Shown in pieces: positions 17,170-24,820 of a stretch of 64,000 nucleotides of DNA. A program made the position numbers and the translations under genes. Numbering within the stretch: position 1 is the first letter of the stretch; each line of letters starts with the position of its first letter. Source of the DNA: Alphaproteobacteria bacterium (GTDB taxonomy: Bacteria; Pseudomonadota; Alphaproteobacteria; GCA-2731375); NCBI GenBank assembly GCA_021776235.1, contig JAJFGG010000009.1, positions 1 through 64,000 on the forward strand, written 5' to 3'. The notes below the pieces were generated by a model. It did no database searches and was not told where the DNA came from. It was given only the letters and a program-made list of their open reading frames with translations.

Positions 17170-18672
17170 CTATGCCGCTGTGCGGACAATCTCCCCCAGG
17201 CGGCGGCCCGCGGCCTCGATGGCGTCCTCATTATGGGCGGCATAGCCCAGCATCAGGCCCTGGCGCGCCGGCTTGCCGGCATAGGCGGTGCTTAACGCCG
17301 GGGCGGTAACCCCGGCCTTGGCGGCCGCCTCGGTGATCCGTTGGTCGTCCATGCGGCCCGCCAGGTCGGCACCAGGCCAGGCGATCAAATGCATGCCGGC
17401 TTCATCGGCGCCAACCTCCAGCAGACCGGCCAGATGCCGTTTCGCCGTGTCCAGCAAGGCCTCCTGCCGGGCCGCGTACAGGCGCCGCATGCGGCGCACA
17501 TGGGCGGCAAAATGGCCATCATCGATAAACCGCGCCAGAACCGGCTGGGCCAGCATGGCGGCATGGTCGTCCAGCACCCGACGGGCCCGGATGAAATGTT
17601 CCACCAGATCCGGCGGCACTACCAGATAGCCCAGGCGCAGGGTCGGAAACAACACCTTGGAAAAACTGCCCACGTAAATCACCCGGCCTGTGGGATCCAG
17701 GCCCTGCAATGCCGCCAAAGGCCGGCCGGCGTAGCGGTATTCGCTGTCGTAATCATCTTCCAGAATCCAGGCCTGGCGGCGCCGGGCCCATTCGATCAAC
17801 GCCAGCCGGCGGCGCAGGCTCATCACCACGCCCAGGGGGTGTTGGTGCGACGGCGCGACACAGGCCAGCCGGGCCAAGGGCGCCCGAGCCTCGCCGGCCG
17901 CGATATCCAGGCCCTCGGCATCCACGGGAACCAGCGCCATGCGCACGCCGGCCGCGGTCAGGGCACCGCGGATACCGCCATAGCCGGGTTCTTCCACCAA
18001 GGCCTGATCGTCATGATCCAGCAACACCTGGGCCGCCAGATTGATCGCCTGTTGCGCGCCGCTGACCACGATGATCTGGCCCGGGTCGCAGCGCACCCCG
18101 CGCATTGCCCCCAGATAAGCGGCAATAGCCGCCCTTAGAGGCGGATAGCCGCCGGCATCGCGGCTGTGCGTCAGATCCGCGCCAGGCCGCCGCCAAATCC
18201 GGGTCAACAGGCGGGCCCAGATATCGAAGGGAAAGGTCGCAAGCTCGGGGCCAGGCGCAAAGGCCGCCGTGTCGGCGACATTGATACGACTGATCGCGGC
18301 CAAGGTGCGGCCACGGCGGGACAGACCATAGTGGCGGGCAACATCGCCCAGGGGCTGCGCGCCGTCGGGGCCAAAGTGCTCGGGCCGCCTGCGGTCCGGG
18401 CCGGCATCGGGCAATTCCGAGGCCACATAGGTGCCATCCCCCTGCCGGGTTTCCACATAGCCCTCGGCCAAAAGCTGTTGCAGCGCCGTGGCGACCGTAT
18501 TGCGTGAAAGAGACAAGTCCTGGGCCAGAATTCGGTTGGCCGGCAAGCGGCTACCGGACGTAAGGCGGCCATCCAGGATCATTTCCCGCAATCCGGCGTA
18601 TAACTGCCGATAAAGGGGGCCGTCACCGTCTCGATCCAGGTCAAGAACGATCAAATTTTTCGCGCCCGGCAC
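17170..18672 (-). CDS. MocR/PdxR-like regulator (GntR HTH fused to aminotransferase domain)
   Basis: A 500-residue two-domain regulator. An N-terminal winged helix (residues about 15-85: LPANRILAQDLSLSRNTVAT) is followed by a fold-type I PLP aminotransferase-like domain with VVSGAQQAINLAAQVLLDHD, EDDYDSEYRY and the PLP-lysine region VGSFSKVLFPTLRLGYLVVP. MocR proteins sense PLP or amino-type ligands and often control a divergent gene. The start is GTG 18672 with GGAG eight bases upstream. It is divergent from the VOC gene, and an imperfect inverted repeat lies in the intergenic region. The VOC gene is therefore the likely target. Confidence 0.9.
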   Translation of the reverse strand: MPGAKNLIVLDLDRDGDGPLYRQLYAGLREMILDGRLTSGSRLPANRILAQDLSLSRNTVATALQQLLAEGYVETRQGDGTYVASELPDAGPDRRRPEHFGPDGAQPLGDVARHYGLSRRGRTLAAISRINVADTAAFAPGPELATFPFDIWARLLTRIWRRPGADLTHSRDAGGYPPLRAAIAAYLGAMRGVRCDPGQIIVVSGAQQAINLAAQVLLDHDDQALVEEPGYGGIRGALTAAGVRMALVPVDAEGLDIAAGEARAPLARLACVAPSHQHPLGVVMSLRRRLALIEWARRRQAWILEDDYDSEYRYAGRPLAALQGLDPTGRVIYVGSFSKVLFPTLRLGYLVVPPDLVEHFIRARRVLDDHAAMLAQPVLARFIDDGHFAAHVRRMRRLYAARQEALLDTAKRHLAGLLEVGADEAGMHLIAWPGADLAGRMDDQRITEAAAKAGVTAPALSTAYAGKPARQGLMLGYAAHNEDAIEAAGRRLGEIVRTAA

Positions 18673-18689
18673 AGCCTGATCTCCAAAAT

Positions 18690-18743
18690 AAAAATTGGCC
18701 TCGGATATTAGTCATTATCGTCACTTTTATACAGGCCATTTTT
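18690..18743. promoter_or_regulatory. Possible MocR operator, imperfect inverted repeat
   Basis: AAAAATTGGCCT (18690-18701) and AGGCCATTTTT (18733-18743) are inverted copies with one extra base in the left arm, separated by 31 bp of AT-rich sequence. They lie between the divergent MocR and VOC genes. Confidence 0.4.
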
Positions 18744-18790
18744 GCAATAGATTGTCGGCAATCGAGCGAAACTGCCACGAGGTTAGAAAT

Positions 18791-19225
18791 ATGAAACGAG
18801 CAACCGAACCATCCTGGATGCCCGCACCTGAATACGGCCGCGGTTTACGCGGCCTGGGCCTCAACCTGGTGGTCCGCGATGTGCCGGCAGCGTTGGCCTT
18901 CCAGACCGAAATCCTGGCGGCGGAAGTTGTCCATGGTGACGTGGATTTTGCCGCCTTGCGCGGTTACGGGTCGGAATGGATATTGCACGCGGACCACACC
19001 TACAGCGACCATCCCCTGAAGGGCAGCCTGGGCGCCGATCTGGCCCGCGGCATCGGCGCCGAATTGCGCCTGTACGGCCGCGATCCCGACGTGGCCGAGG
19101 CCCGGGCCCGCGCCTTGGGCTACGAGGTTCTGGCCGGCGCCATGGACAAACCCCACGGCTTGCGCGAGGCCTATATCATCGACCAGGACGGCTATCTCTG
19201 GGTTCCCGGGGTGCCCCTGCCGTGA
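18791..19225 (+). CDS. VOC-superfamily (glyoxalase-like) protein
   Basis: A 144-residue protein from ATG 18791 (MKRATEPSWMP), with ACGAGG about 9 bases upstream. The frame open back to 18695 overlaps the regulatory region. Visible VOC features are LRGLGLNLVVRDVPAALAFQ at the N-terminus and the C-terminal AYIIDQDGYLWVPGVPLP. It is divergent from the MocR regulator. Its last 196 bp are repeated with about 95 percent identity at 20330-20525, 1300 bp downstream. Function unknown beyond the fold. Confidence 0.82.
   Translation: MKRATEPSWMPAPEYGRGLRGLGLNLVVRDVPAALAFQTEILAAEVVHGDVDFAALRGYGSEWILHADHTYSDHPLKGSLGADLARGIGAELRLYGRDPDVAEARARALGYEVLAGAMDKPHGLREAYIIDQDGYLWVPGVPLP
19030..19225 (+). repeat. 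Direct repeat copy 1 (3' end of VOC gene)
   Basis: These 196 bp align without gaps to 20330-20525. I count about ten mismatches by eye. The offset is exactly 1300 bp. The two copies flank the toxin-antitoxin pair. Confidence 0.9.
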
Positions 19226-19406
19226 GCCGAACTTATACCAAGGTGCCAAAGCGTACGGCTCGCCGGAAACTTCGAAGGGATTGCGGCAGGGACGTAAATT
19301 TCCCTGGCCCTTCTCGGCAACGGATCCAGATTAGGGTGACATAGGTGGGTGGCCTCCGTCGAGCAACACTGAAAGGCAATGGAAAGACGTTCGAAGCGAT
19401 TGCCGC

Positions 19407-19712
19407 CTAACCCGCCAGTGCCCGCTCCACGGCTTCAGGCTCGCGGTCGATGACGGTCAGAAGGACCCGCGCCGCGCGGTCCGGGATACGGCGTCCCTGT
19501 TCCCAGTCCTGCAGGGCGCGCGCATCGAGACCAAAACGATCGGCAAATTTCTGCCGGCTCAGTTTCAAGCGTTTGCGAAGGGCCCGAATCCGTTCCGCCG
19601 TGGGGTCATCGACAATGCGGCAAGGAAGATCGATGTCCCCACGGACATGGCCAAGGACTTCACCCAGGGCCTGCTCTACCTCGTGACCCAGAGGGCTGCG
19701 TTTCGCGGTCAT
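19407..19712 (-). CDS. HigA/XRE-type antitoxin
   Basis: A 101-residue helix-turn-helix protein from ATG 19712 (MTAKRSPLGHEVEQ). The HTH spans roughly residues 45-100: RIRALRKRLKLSRQKFADRF then ALQDWEQGRRIPDRAARVLL, the layout of HigA/MqsA-like antitoxins with the DNA-binding domain at the C-terminus. The start overlaps the toxin stop as ATGA (19709-19712), with the toxin gene first, as is normal for higBA. It should neutralise the toxin and repress the shared promoter through the palindromes at 20050-20070 and 20088-20102. Confidence 0.9.
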   Translation of the reverse strand: MTAKRSPLGHEVEQALGEVLGHVRGDIDLPCRIVDDPTAERIRALRKRLKLSRQKFADRFGLDARALQDWEQGRRIPDRAARVLLTVIDREPEAVERALAG

Positions 19713-20041
19713 GATCGCGTCTCCTCTTTCTTGATGGCGGCAACCAGCTTGCGCCAAACCTTTTTATCCCCCGGCGTCAAGTCGTCCTGGTCGGCCTTGG
19801 CGTAGGCGGTCAGAAGATAAATCGCCTCTGGGCCGACATGGAAGTAATATATGGTCCTGATGCCGCCCCGTTTTCCCCGGCCCGAGCCGGCCCAACGCAG
19901 CTTTCGGATGCCGCCCGTGCCTGGAATGACCGGCACCGCGCCTGGATCGGCGGCAATCGCAGATTCCATGGCCTTGCGAACATCCGCCGTCGCCAGTTTG
20001 CGAATAGCCCGTTCATAGACCTTGGTGGCGAATATTCGCAT
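19709..20041 (-). CDS. HigB/RelE-superfamily toxin
   Basis: A 110-residue RelE-fold toxin, predicted to act as a ribosome-dependent mRNA endonuclease. Features are the N-terminal FATKVYERAIRKLATAD, the central GGIRKLRWAGSGRGKRGGIR and IYYFHVGPEAIYLLTAYAK, then the basic C-terminus KVWRKLVAAIKKEE. First gene of a two-gene operon. A -10 (CATAAT) lies 7 bp before the ATG and no Shine-Dalgarno is present, so the transcript may be leaderless. The pair lies in a segment bounded by duplicated VOC sequence, consistent with recent acquisition. Confidence 0.9.
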   Translation of the reverse strand: MRIFATKVYERAIRKLATADVRKAMESAIAADPGAVPVIPGTGGIRKLRWAGSGRGKRGGIRTIYYFHVGPEAIYLLTAYAKADQDDLTPGDKKVWRKLVAAIKKEETRS

Positions 20042-20048
20042 TCAGTAA

Positions 20049-20077
20049 ATTATGCGGCAATGCCGCATAAGTCGCAA
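20049..20077 (-). promoter_or_regulatory. higBA promoter: -35 TTGCGA, 17-bp spacer, -10 CATAAT
   Basis: Read on the minus strand, TTGCGA (20077-20072) and CATAAT (20054-20049) are separated by exactly 17 bp. The usual +1 distance puts transcription start at or next to the toxin ATG (20041). Confidence 0.65.
20050..20070. promoter_or_regulatory. Palindromic operator O1 of the toxin-antitoxin operon
   Basis: TTATGCGGCA and TGCCGCATAA are perfect 10-bp inverted arms around a single A at 20060. The palindrome covers the promoter spacer and most of the -10, the expected place for antitoxin autorepression. Confidence 0.85.
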
Positions 20078-20087
20078 GGAAATTATT

Positions 20088-20102
20088 TGCGGCAGTGCCG
20101 CA
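20088..20102. promoter_or_regulatory. Palindromic operator O2 of the toxin-antitoxin operon
   Basis: TGCGGCA and TGCCGCA form perfect 7-bp arms around G 20095. It shares its core with O1, and the centres are 35 bp apart. Confidence 0.75.
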
Positions 20103-20329
20103 CTCTTATTTTCGCCCATGCGGCCGAACAAAGACGGCGCCGAGCACATGCGAATTAGGGTCCACCATCAAAAATAAAAGAAGAAAGACCTGAACATGCC
20201 GCTTCAATTTTCAAAGCATTTATTGGTCTGCCATCGAATTTAGTGCATCCGTCCCCTTCTTCGGTCACCCCCGAGGCCGGTACTGAACGTAAAAAGAAGC
20301 GTCGCCTTTGTTGCAGCGCATAGTAGTCA

Positions 20330-20525
20330 GGGCGCGGATCTAGCCCGCGGCATCGGCGCCGAACTGCGCCTGTACGGCCGCGATCCCGATGTGGCCGAGG
20401 CCCGGGCCCGCGCCTTGGGCTACGAGGTACTGGCCGGCACCATGGATAAACCCCACGGCTTGCGCGAGGCCTATATCATGGACCAGGACGGCTATCTCTG
20501 GGTTCCCGGGGTGCCCCTGCCCTAA
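20330..20525 (+). pseudogene. VOC gene 3' fragment (direct repeat copy 2)
   Basis: The 196 bp encode the last ~64 residues of the VOC protein, in frame to TAA 20523-20525, with no start region. Of nine coding differences from copy 1, seven are synonymous (including TGA versus TAA), so the copy diverged while still under selection and lost its 5' part later. Its stop overlaps the convergent TauD-like gene by 3 bp, which looks like the ancestral arrangement. Confidence 0.88.
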
Positions 20526-21604
20526 TTATTCGCCGCGGATAAGGGCTGAACGATACCGCCGCGCCGGGCGCCGGCCGCGACCGCTCCCCACAGCACGCCG
20601 TGGTCCTCGGGCAGAGCCCGGCTGTTGGGCATGGCTAGCCACAAACGGTGCAAACAGCGCCGCTGATCCAAAGGGGCGCCCGGATGATCCTCATAGGCGC
20701 TGCGGGCGTGATAGATCACATGATTGTTGATGAACTGCATATCACCCGGCTGCATGGTCATTTCCATGCACAGCTCTTCGGCCAGGTCCTGCAGCATATC
20801 CAGGGCCTGCCACTGCTGATCGTCCATGCGTGGGACATCCAGCATTTCCTGGGCCGCTTCCACATAGGTGCGGGAATAGTGCGAGGTGAAACGGCCTTTG
20901 CGCTGGCCGAAAACGGACAGGGCATAGCTTAAAAGCTCGCCGCCCCGTTCCTCGCCCAGGCGGGCCCGGTAAACGGGCTCATACAGCAGGGCCGCCAGGT
21001 CCGGCCGGCGTTCCAGCATCATGTTGTGAACCGCCACGGACGAGGCGATGCGGCTGATGCCGCCAACCGGGGCCTGGCGTAGGCACAACAGGCCTACCAC
21101 ATCTGCGCGGTCCGTGTGAAAGCGCAACAAGGCATTGGACAATGTGCGCGCCTTGGACGACTTGAAGGTGCTGCCATCCCGCGCCGTCAGCCGGTGGCCC
21201 AGCACGGCATCGGTGTCCTCGCTTTCATCCTGGATATCCCGCATCAGCAGGCCATTGCAATCCTGATAGACCGGCAGCCCCAAATGCAGACCAATGCCGT
21301 ACCAGACGTGCCGCAGGCCATCGCCAAAGGCCTCGACCGGCAAACCGGACAGATTGGCCAGGCCGCTGCCGTCCTCCAACTCCACCGCCATCTCATCCAA
21401 CTTGCCGGCAAGGCCGGCAAGGGGAAAATCGGCCTTGCGTATTTGATCCCACGGCAGCCCCTGTTGGCGAACGCTGGCCAGGGCGGCCTGCAGTTCGGTG
21501 ATATCCTCGCCAGATAGTGCGAAACGCCAGCGCGGATTTTCAACCATATTCTCGCCGTGCCAGGCACAGGCGCCGGTGACCATCTCGTGTTCTGCTGTTG
21601 CCAT
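20522..21604 (-). CDS. TauD/TfdA-like 2-oxoglutarate-dependent oxygenase
   Basis: A 360-residue Fe(II)/2-oxoglutarate dioxygenase-like protein from ATG 21604 (MATAEHEM). The extension to 21700 runs into the upstream gene and is not used. The iron facial triad is visible as FHTDRADVVGLLCL (H-x-D) and distal VIYHARSAYEDH, followed by the 2OG-binding Arg in QRRCLHRLWLAMP. Family members hydroxylate or demethylate small organic acids and amines. It is the third gene of a tight minus-strand operon after Rieske alpha and beta subunits (4-bp gap), so it probably works in the same pathway. Substrate unknown. Confidence 0.87.
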   Translation of the reverse strand: MATAEHEMVTGACAWHGENMVENPRWRFALSGEDITELQAALASVRQQGLPWDQIRKADFPLAGLAGKLDEMAVELEDGSGLANLSGLPVEAFGDGLRHVWYGIGLHLGLPVYQDCNGLLMRDIQDESEDTDAVLGHRLTARDGSTFKSSKARTLSNALLRFHTDRADVVGLLCLRQAPVGGISRIASSVAVHNMMLERRPDLAALLYEPVYRARLGEERGGELLSYALSVFGQRKGRFTSHYSRTYVEAAQEMLDVPRMDDQQWQALDMLQDLAEELCMEMTMQPGDMQFINNHVIYHARSAYEDHPGAPLDQRRCLHRLWLAMPNSRALPEDHGVLWGAVAAGARRGGIVQPLSAANN

Positions 21605-21608
21605 GAAT

Positions 21609-22148
21609 TTAGATCCAATATTGCAGGACGTAATCGAAGGGTCCTTCCACGTTGACGATATCGACCCGCTGTAACTGGATGCGGTAGCCGTCCGGGCCAC
21701 TCGTCAGATGGTGACGATACTTGCCCGCAAAGAAGCGTTGCTCATCGTTGCGGTATTCCGCGACATAGAACTTTGAACGGACTACCAGATCACCCGACGA
21801 CGGGTCCTCTGCTTCCACCACGACGTTGGAGACCACGTGCCCGGTTCTGTTGGGCGGATATTGCGACCAGGCGTTGGGGTGGTTGATACGGCCAATACGC
21901 ACCCGCATCAGGTAGTGATCTTCATAGAAGATATTCGGCTGCCCTTCGCCCACCATCTGCTCCGGCGCGGCGGGCATCCAATAATGGCCCTCGGGGGTAA
22001 AAAGCGCCAACCAGTCGTCCCATAACCGATCGTCCAGAATTTCCGCCTGCCGGTAGAGAAATTGTTCCACTGCATGCTGGGTTTCCAGACTGGCATTGGC
22101 GACGGGCAAGGACACCGCGCCGGGCAGCACATCCTGGGCGCTGCTCAT
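21609..22148 (-). CDS. Aromatic-ring-hydroxylating dioxygenase beta subunit
   Basis: A 179-residue NTF2-fold small subunit. The start at 22148 (MSSAQDVLPG) overlaps the alpha-subunit stop as ATGA (22145-22148), which decides it over the longer frame to 22319. Typical features are EQFLYRQAEILDDRLWDDWL, LFTPEGHYWMP and the C-terminal VNVEGPFDYVLQYWI. Beta subunits are structural partners of Rieske alpha subunits in alpha3beta3 oxygenases. Confidence 0.92.
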   Translation of the reverse strand: MSSAQDVLPGAVSLPVANASLETQHAVEQFLYRQAEILDDRLWDDWLALFTPEGHYWMPAAPEQMVGEGQPNIFYEDHYLMRVRIGRINHPNAWSQYPPNRTGHVVSNVVVEAEDPSSGDLVVRSKFYVAEYRNDEQRFFAGKYRHHLTSGPDGYRIQLQRVDIVNVEGPFDYVLQYWI

Positions 22149-23467
22149 GATGCTGTCTCCGCCGTCATGTAGTCGCGCCAGGCCTCGAACTGGTTGCGCA
22201 TGGGCGCCTCGGAAAAGCCGATATTGGTCGTGGTAATGCCGCCCTCCACCCGATCCTGGCCGGCGTTGCGGTGGAAGCTGACCCAATCGCCGCCTTCGCT
22301 TTGCAGGCCTTCCTGGCATTTGCGGAAGTTGTAGAGATCATCGGCGTTGATCATGGTCGATGGCGAATTGACCAGATAGAAATAATCCAGGGCCCGGCGG
22401 TAAATTGGCTCCGGGGCCCCTTTCAGGCGGAAATGCCAGATCTCTGTCAAGGTCCGATCCGCCGCAATGGGCCGCACGGCGCGCAACTGCTGCAATGGCG
22501 ACTGGATCGACAGGCAGGGATAGACCAGAAGGTGATGGATGTTTACGTCCAGGATTTCCTCTGTCCGTTCCGGGCCGTAATGTTTTCGCATGACCGCTTC
22601 ATATTCCAGGGTATCGGGATCCGTCGGACGCAAACCCATATATCCCTGCAGCACACAATGGCCGTTGGGATGACCGACCACGTCCAGGGCACCCCATTTG
22701 TCCAGCTCCATGGCAAAGGCTGAAATGTAGTGATAGGACAGGGGCGGCGGCTGGCCGGTTTCCGCCAGCATCTCCTGTTCCACCTTTTGCGCCGCCAGGC
22801 CGGTAGAGGTATGGGTGATGGAGGGATGCACGGCATCCAACTGGTTTTCCAGGAAGATTTTCCAGTTCGATTTCTGCACCATGCGGAAACAGGTTGGCAC
22901 CACCTCCACCTCGCCCTCGGGCGCGCGGTCGCACATATCATCGATGCCGGCGATAGCGGTGCCCAGCCAGTCCTTCAGATCCGGGCCTTCCGCCGACAGG
23001 GAGGCAAAGACGAAGCCGCGATAGACCTCCATTCGGGCCACCGCTTTCATGTGGGCATCGGGACTGTCGAGAGAGAAACGGGTATTGTCATAGCCATTCT
23101 GAATGGGTATATGGCGCACCTTGCCGTCCAACTTGAACTGCCAGGAATGGTAACTGCAGGTAAAGGCGCTGCCCACATTGCCCGCCCGCTGGCTGCACAG
23201 CATGGCGCCACGGTGCGGACAGCGGTTGTAAAGCACGTGGATGGAACGGTCCGGATGGCGCACCATGATCACCGGCTGCCGGCCGATCACCGTGGTGGCG
23301 TAATCGCCCGCTTTCGGGACCTGTGATTCATGGCCCACATAGATCCACGCCTTGTGAAAGATATGCCGGATCTCGCGTTCGAAGATCTCTTCGTCCACAT
23401 AACAGGCCCGGTGCACCCGATCCGGTTCCACCAGGTCATCGACGTTGAAACCATTGCCACCTGCCAT
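22145..23467 (-). CDS. Rieske non-heme iron dioxygenase alpha subunit
   Basis: A 440-residue oxygenase large subunit. The Rieske [2Fe-2S] ligands are Cys83 and His85 (CPHRG) and Cys104 and His107 (CSYHSW). The catalytic domain has the D...HxxxxH mononuclear iron site in QLDAVHPSITHTSTG. GGGAGAGG precedes the ATG. Such enzymes dihydroxylate aromatic rings or demethylate amines or methoxy groups with electrons from a separate reductase. No reductase or ferredoxin gene is in this operon, so it must borrow one from elsewhere. First gene of the operon alpha-beta-TauD. Confidence 0.93.
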   Translation of the reverse strand: MAGGNGFNVDDLVEPDRVHRACYVDEEIFEREIRHIFHKAWIYVGHESQVPKAGDYATTVIGRQPVIMVRHPDRSIHVLYNRCPHRGAMLCSQRAGNVGSAFTCSYHSWQFKLDGKVRHIPIQNGYDNTRFSLDSPDAHMKAVARMEVYRGFVFASLSAEGPDLKDWLGTAIAGIDDMCDRAPEGEVEVVPTCFRMVQKSNWKIFLENQLDAVHPSITHTSTGLAAQKVEQEMLAETGQPPPLSYHYISAFAMELDKWGALDVVGHPNGHCVLQGYMGLRPTDPDTLEYEAVMRKHYGPERTEEILDVNIHHLLVYPCLSIQSPLQQLRAVRPIAADRTLTEIWHFRLKGAPEPIYRRALDYFYLVNSPSTMINADDLYNFRKCQEGLQSEGGDWVSFHRNAGQDRVEGGITTTNIGFSEAPMRNQFEAWRDYMTAETAS

Positions 23468-23762
23468 CCTCTGACCTCTCCCATTCCCGAGCGTTCCGGC
23501 GCCGCTGGCCAGGACCTTAGCGCCTGATGCAGCTTATACCAATGGTTCCAGAATATGAATGAGGCGGCTCGCTTGCCGCCGACGCCTTGCTCAAAGACAT
23601 CAGGACGTTCCTGGGACTGCTGACCCAGCACACTAGCCCCGTTATCAATTCGTTATATTTGCGTTATCGGCGCGTGATCTCGGCCCTGTTTAGTGGTTGT
23701 CGATACAGCCTCTCCCTGTGGGGAGGTCTGGCAACCCAACTATTCAGATCAGGAGATCTCCA
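23468..23762. other. Divergent intergenic region with regulatory repeats
   Basis: Between the Rieske operon and the Met-rich peptide gene. It holds site A (23641-23678), a possible -10 TTTAGT (23689-23694), and a leader hairpin (CCTCTCCC 23709-23716 with GGGGAGG 23720-23726) before the AGGAG at 23751. No gene seen. Confidence 0.6.
23641..23678 (+). promoter_or_regulatory. Four 11-bp direct repeats (site A), OmpR/PhoB-type box
   Basis: GTTAT, GTTAT, GTTAT and GTGAT begin at 23641, 23652, 23663 and 23674, exactly 11 bp apart. The whole 38 bp matches site B (26346-26383) at 30 positions without gaps. Ten bp after the last repeat is TTTAGT, a 4/6 match to a -10. The spacing is what dimeric OmpR-family regulators bind. 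Confidence 0.8.
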
Positions 23763-24020
23763 ATGTTCAAGACCGCTTCTATTCTCGCCATCGCCGCTGC
23801 CGTCGCCACGACGTTGAGCCTTTCCGCCGCCCAGGCCGGAGATATGAAAAAGGACACGATGATGAAGAAAGAAACCATGGCCGGCGACATGAAAAAGGAC
23901 ACGATGATGAAGAAGGAAAGCATGGCCGGCGACATGAAAAAAGAACACGGCATGGACGACAAAATGAAAAAGGGTGAAAAGATGGCAAAAAAGGACAAAA
24001 TGATGGGAGAAAAAAAGTAG
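23763..24020 (+). CDS. Secreted methionine-rich MKKD/MXKDX-repeat peptide
   Basis: An 85-residue protein from ATG 23763 with AGGAG upstream. Residues 1-26 are a signal peptide (ILAIAAAVATTLSLSAAQAG). The mature ~60 residues are almost only Met, Lys, Asp, Glu and Gly, built from a 15-residue repeat beginning GDMKKDTMMKKE that occurs twice fully and a third time in part. I count 14 Met. It resembles the small pentapeptide MXKDX-repeat proteins of unknown role. A Met-rich, exported, structureless peptide could act as a sink for hypochlorite or similar oxidants, as MrpX does in Azospira suillum. The next two genes are a two-component system and then msrAB, which shares its upstream repeats. Confidence 0.85.
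   Translation: MFKTASILAIAAAVATTLSLSAAQAGDMKKDTMMKKETMAGDMKKDTMMKKESMAGDMKKEHGMDDKMKKGEKMAKKDKMMGEKK
23841..23930 (+). repeat. 45-bp tandem repeat inside the Met-rich peptide gene
   Basis: Units 23841-23885 and 23886-23930 differ at only a few bases, and a degenerate third copy starts at 23931. Each encodes the 15-residue unit ending MAGD-type junctions. Confidence 0.9.
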
Positions 24021-24057
24021 CGTTCTAATTGGCAACGCCAAGGGAAAGGAGCTGCGC

Positions 24058-24789
24058 ATGGCCGCTAAGCCGAATTCGGTTCCTTCTCCGGCGTCGCCGC
24101 GCCATGTTCTGGTTATTGAGGACAACGCTGATATCGCCTCGCTTATCTCCATGCACCTCCACGACAATGGCTTCGAGGTCCAGGTGGAAACCCGGGGCGA
24201 TACGGGGTTGGCGGCCTTCAAAGGCGGCGCCTTTGACCTGGTCGTCCTGGATCTGATGCTGCCGGGCATTGATGGCTTGACACTCTGCCGCGAAATGCGG
24301 GCTGGAAACAGCTACATCCCAATTTTGATGCTGACGGCCAAGTCCACCGAGTTGGACCGGGTGCTCGGCCTGGAAATGGGTGCGGATGATTATCTGACGA
24401 AGCCCTTCAGCCTGCCGGAACTGGTCGCCCGCGTGAAGGCGCTGTTGCGGCGGGTGGATGCCCTTTCGGCGCGGCAGGCAATGCCCGCGCCCCTTATTGA
24501 AAAGAACGGCCTAACCATCAACGCAGAGAAACATCTGGTTTTGGTGGATGGAAAGGAAGTCGACCTGACCGCGCGGGAGTTCGATCTGCTGCACCATCTG
24601 GCCAGCCATCCGGGTCGGGTCTATAGCCGGATTCAGCTTCTCGATGAGGTCTGGGGATACAGCTATGAGGGTTACGAACATACGGTCAACACTCACATCA
24701 ACCGGTTGCGCGCCAAGATCGAAAAGGACCCGGCGAACCCGGTCTATGTGCAGACGGTGTGGGGCGTCGGCTACAAGTTCGCGGCATAG
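24058..24789 (+). CDS. OmpR-family response regulator
   Basis: A 243-residue DNA-binding response regulator. The receiver domain has the acidic pair EDN (21-23), phospho-acceptor Asp65 (LVVLDLMLPG) and the Lys of YLTKPF. The C-terminal winged helix has TAREFDLLHHLASHPGRVYS and the ending VQTVWGVGYKFAA. GGAAAGGAG precedes the ATG. It sits 37 bp after the Met-rich peptide and 31 bp before its kinase. It is the natural candidate to bind the 11-bp direct repeats before the peptide gene and before msrAB. Confidence 0.95.
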   Translation: MAAKPNSVPSPASPRHVLVIEDNADIASLISMHLHDNGFEVQVETRGDTGLAAFKGGAFDLVVLDLMLPGIDGLTLCREMRAGNSYIPILMLTAKSTELDRVLGLEMGADDYLTKPFSLPELVARVKALLRRVDALSARQAMPAPLIEKNGLTINAEKHLVLVDGKEVDLTAREFDLLHHLASHPGRVYSRIQLLDEVWGYSYEGYEHTVNTHINRLRAKIEKDPANPVYVQTVWGVGYKFAA

Positions 24790-24820
24790 CGCCAAGGATC
24801 AATAAAAGGTTAGATGGGCC

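Noticed and set aside
20389-20730. 113-residue plus-strand frame over the VOC fragment and into the TauD-like gene
   Set aside because: It is out of frame with the VOC remnant and antisense to the TauD-like gene. It is a shadow.
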